DNA from: MKRK01 sp001896915
GTDB taxonomy: Bacteria > Bacillota > Clostridia > Oscillospirales > Acutalibacteraceae
Length of the DNA stretch: 6,830 nt
Assembly (NCBI GenBank): GCA_937973935.1
Contig: CALJJF010000153.1
Coordinates: 1 to 6,830 of the forward strand
Direction: 5' to 3'
Part shown: one piece after another, positions 4,561 to 6,830 of the stretch
Position numbering within the stretch: position 1 is the stretch's first letter
Layout: each line of letters opens with the position of its first letter
The notes under the pieces: generated by a model
Told to the model about the DNA's origin: nothing
The model's input: only the letters and a program-made list of their open reading frames with translations
Database searches by the model: none
Position numbers and translations under genes: made by a program

Positions 4561-6830
4561 AATTTTCATTGACTATTTTCGTTACGAATATTTCTACCAA
4601 AGCAGGGTCAAACTGGGTTCCGGCACATTCGTGGATTTCATGAATTGCTTCCGGCTTTGTCAAAACCTTTTTATAGGGCCGCACGTTTGTCATTACATCA
4701 TATGCATCCACAATGGACAACACTCTGGACAATAACGGTATGTATTCGCCGGACAACCCTTGCGGATATCCCTTTCCGTCCCATCTTTCGTGGTGGGTAA
4801 GAATCAAATCTGCAATATGGGATAGCTCATTGGTGGATTGCGCGATCCGGTATCCGATTTCGGGATGCTTTTTCATTTCATACCATTCATCAACGCTCAA
4901 AGCCTCCGGTTTGTTTAAAATCGTGTCCGGTATCCCTATTTTACCAACATCATGAAGCAAAGTCAACAGCTTAAGCTCTTCCATTTCATATTTGTTGAAA
5001 CACAGAACCTGTCCGAATTTTTCGGCGGTAACCAACATTCTTTCCGCATGCTGCTCGGTCTCGCAGCTTTTGTCAAATAATGTTTTTTGCAAAGAGGATA
5101 TGATGGTACTGCGAACCTGTTTTCCTTCGATCAGCTTGTGAGAATACATCCGGTCCTCCGCATCCTTCAGCACAGATTTCAAATTCGTGTCAGGATTTGT
5201 TTTGGTGGAAACGCCGAGAGAAATGCTGAGAATAATCGGCTCAAAATCACTCTCTTCGCAGGCTTTTCTGATGCGTTTACAGGTATTTTCCGCTTTGTCC
5301 TCTGTGGTGCCCGGCATGATCACGGCAAATTCGTCACCGCCCCATCGGGCTATGATATGGTTGCTTTCACATTGTCCTGTAAGAATTTCGGCAATGGTTT
5401 TTAATAAATCGTCCCCTGCCTGATGACCGTAAACATCATTGAGCAGCTTGAGTCCGTTGATGTCTCCCATTACGACGGAAACAGGAACAAGCTTTTCTTT
5501 ATCCAGCCGACGGATTTCCTGTTCAAAATAGGAACGGTTATACAGACCGGTCAGTCCATCATGTAAGCTCAGATAAATGATTTTGTCTGCGTATTCCTTG
5601 CGTTCGGTCATATCGCGAAACACGGTTACCACACCGGTGGTGGTTCCGTTTTCATCCTTAATGGGGGCAGCGCTTTGGGAGATATGACGTTTTGTCCCGT
5701 CTGCCGCCGTGAGCACCGTTTGGCTGACGGGCTCGCAAACCTTGTCAGTACGCAAAACCTCATCCACAGGGCTTTGGGATACCTGCTTCCCTTGGGATGA
5801 AACAAAAAATACATCATGAAAATTTTTGCCGATTGCCTCTTGTGACATTACCCCGGTCATGAATTCCGCCATATTGTTCAGCATGGTAATCTTTTTATGA
5901 ACATCTGTTGTAATCACACCGTCACTGATGGATGCAAAGGTAATCCGAAGCCGCTCCTTTTCATCAAAGATTTCTTTTTCCATCCGTTTTCGTTCACTGA
6001 TATCTGTAATGACAGCGGCAAAATAATCTTCCATGGGGGAGAAGGCAAGCACCTGAACAAATCGTTTGTTGCCAAAATACATATCATAGACCACGGGGGA
6101 TTCACCCTTAATCAGACGCTTATATTCCTCTTTGTTGTAGGAATAGGCAGGTAAAAGCGTCAAAAGGCTTTTGCCCAAGCAGTTTTCTTTTTGCATTCCC
6201 GTGATTTCTTCAAACGCAGCATTCATCTCGATAATGTTGCAGTCATATGCCATACCGTTTTCGTCATATTGCTTTTTGCAAAGTGCATAGCCTCCCTGCA
6301 TAGAATCAAACAGCATTTTATAATGGATCTCGCTTTTTTGTAAAGCCGTTTCCATTGCTCTTTTTTCTGTCACGTCCCGAAAAATAATAACAACACCGGT
6401 TTTGTTCCCGTGTTCGTCCATCATGGCAGCAGCCCGGTCGGAAATATTTTTAAGTTCTCCGTTTTTCGCAGTCAGAATGGTTTGGTTGGATATCTCTATA
6501 TCTGCATCGGAATGCAGAACCTCATAGGACGGGTCAAAATTATACTGACCCGTGATTTCGTTGCGAATGGAAAAAACGGAGGTGATTGTTCTGCCCAGAA
6601 CCTCATGGGCGCTGAACCCGCTGATTTCCTCGGCAGATTTGTTAAACAAAAGAATTCTGCCGTCCAAATCGGTAGTAATCACACCGTCACCCATGGAACG
6701 CAGAGTTATTTGCAGATTCTCTCTTTCGTCCCTCAGTTCTTTTTGGTAGCGGGAAATTTTGCGATAAACAAACACGGCGGTTCCAATGACAATGAAGACG
6801 GCCGCAATGCTGAAAACCACAAACAGGGAC
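4559..6830 (-). CDS. Membrane-bound PAS-PAS-PAS-GGDEF-HD-GYP c-di-GMP signalling protein (5' end outside window)
   Basis: The frame is open to the window edge, so the N-terminus is missing. Codon 6818-6820 is GTG inside a transmembrane helix, not a start. Numbering from that Val, residues 1-19 are the membrane segment, probably following an extracellular sensor domain. Three PAS-type sensor domains follow at about 32-150, 162-276 and 287-406; the first and third are alike. The GGDEF domain (about 414-565) has D-G-L-T-G-L-Y-N-R, G-D-I-N-G-L-K-L-L-N-D and an intact G-G-D-E-F at 494-498, as in diguanylate cyclases. The product-inhibition RxxD is absent (Glu and His at its positions). The HD-GYP domain (about 575-750) has His591, His623-Asp624, His652, His676-His677, Asp705 and G-Y-P at 684-686, as in c-di-GMP phosphodiesterases. 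It may make, degrade, or switch between both. It precedes the secreted enzyme gene by 11 bases, so the two are probably co-transcribed. Confidence 0.9.
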   Translation of the reverse strand, partial: SLFVVFSIAAVFIVIGTAVFVYRKISRYQKELRDERENLQITLRSMGDGVITTDLDGRILLFNKSAEEISGFSAHEVLGRTITSVFSIRNEITGQYNFDPSYEVLHSDADIEISNQTILTAKNGELKNISDRAAAMMDEHGNKTGVVIIFRDVTEKRAMETALQKSEIHYKMLFDSMQGGYALCKKQYDENGMAYDCNIIEMNAAFEEITGMQKENCLGKSLLTLLPAYSYNKEEYKRLIKGESPVVYDMYFGNKRFVQVLAFSPMEDYFAAVITDISERKRMEKEIFDEKERLRITFASISDGVITTDVHKKITMLNNMAEFMTGVMSQEAIGKNFHDVFFVSSQGKQVSQSPVDEVLRTDKVCEPVSQTVLTAADGTKRHISQSAAPIKDENGTTTGVVTVFRDMTERKEYADKIIYLSLHDGLTGLYNRSYFEQEIRRLDKEKLVPVSVVMGDINGLKLLNDVYGHQAGDDLLKTIAEILTGQCESNHIIARWGGDEFAVIMPGTTEDKAENTCKRIRKACEESDFEPIILSISLGVSTKTNPDTNLKSVLKDAEDRMYSHKLIEGKQVRSTIISSLQKTLFDKSCETEQHAERMLVTAEKFGQVLCFNKYEMEELKLLTLLHDVGKIGIPDTILNKPEALSVDEWYEMKKHPEIGYRIAQSTNELSHIADLILTHHERWDGKGYPQGLSGEYIPLLSRVLSIVDAYDVMTNVRPYKKVLTKPEAIHEIHECAGTQFDPALVEIFVTKIVNEN

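Noticed and set aside
4898..4909. Plus-strand string CAAAGCCTCCGG, as in the core of GEMM c-di-GMP riboswitches
   Set aside because: It lies inside the HD-GYP coding region on the opposite strand, with no surrounding GEMM helices and no plus-strand gene downstream. It is a chance match.

Overview
The window looks like chromosomal DNA from an anaerobic, polysaccharide-degrading member of the Clostridia (Firmicutes), probably near the cellulosome-forming Oscillospiraceae or Acetivibrio/Ruminiclostridium groups. This is inferred from a type I dockerin behind a Ser/Thr linker, strong AGGAGG ribosome binding sites, a PAS-GGDEF-HD-GYP signalling protein, and dispersed GC-rich palindromic repeats of a kind common in Clostridia. 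No species is identified.

Layout, left to right. Bases 1-135 are the 3' end of a small plus-strand gene. Bases 136-1010 hold no gene. They carry three 167-bp elements with inverted ends, one truncated relative, and a separate 19-bp hairpin; two of the elements lie inside a perfect 233-bp direct repeat. All remaining genes are on the minus strand, so the repeats lie between two converging 3' ends. Next come a terminator, a small YtxH-type membrane protein gene (1073-1576), a second terminator, a frameshifted gene for a secreted dockerin enzyme (1730-4547), and the 3' part of a large c-di-GMP signalling gene (4559-6830, running off the window edge).

The signalling gene and the enzyme gene form a tight operon. 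The stop codon of the first lies inside the Shine-Dalgarno sequence of the second, and only 11 bases separate stop from start. The sensor has a membrane segment, three PAS domains, a GGDEF domain and an HD-GYP domain, both with intact catalytic signatures. The enzyme has a signal peptide, a right-handed beta-helix of pectate-lyase-like fold, a Thr linker, a jelly-roll carbohydrate-binding-like module, a long Ser/Thr linker, a small beta module and a dockerin. The inference is that an environmental signal and c-di-GMP turnover are linked to producing a cellulosome-bound or cell-associated polysaccharide-active enzyme.

The most notable point is that the enzyme is broken by a one-base frame difference near 2445-2497. 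Removing one base gives a continuous 938-residue protein. As written, the beta-helix and binding module are separated from the linker and dockerin. The second point of interest is the cluster of modular palindromic elements at 153-906.
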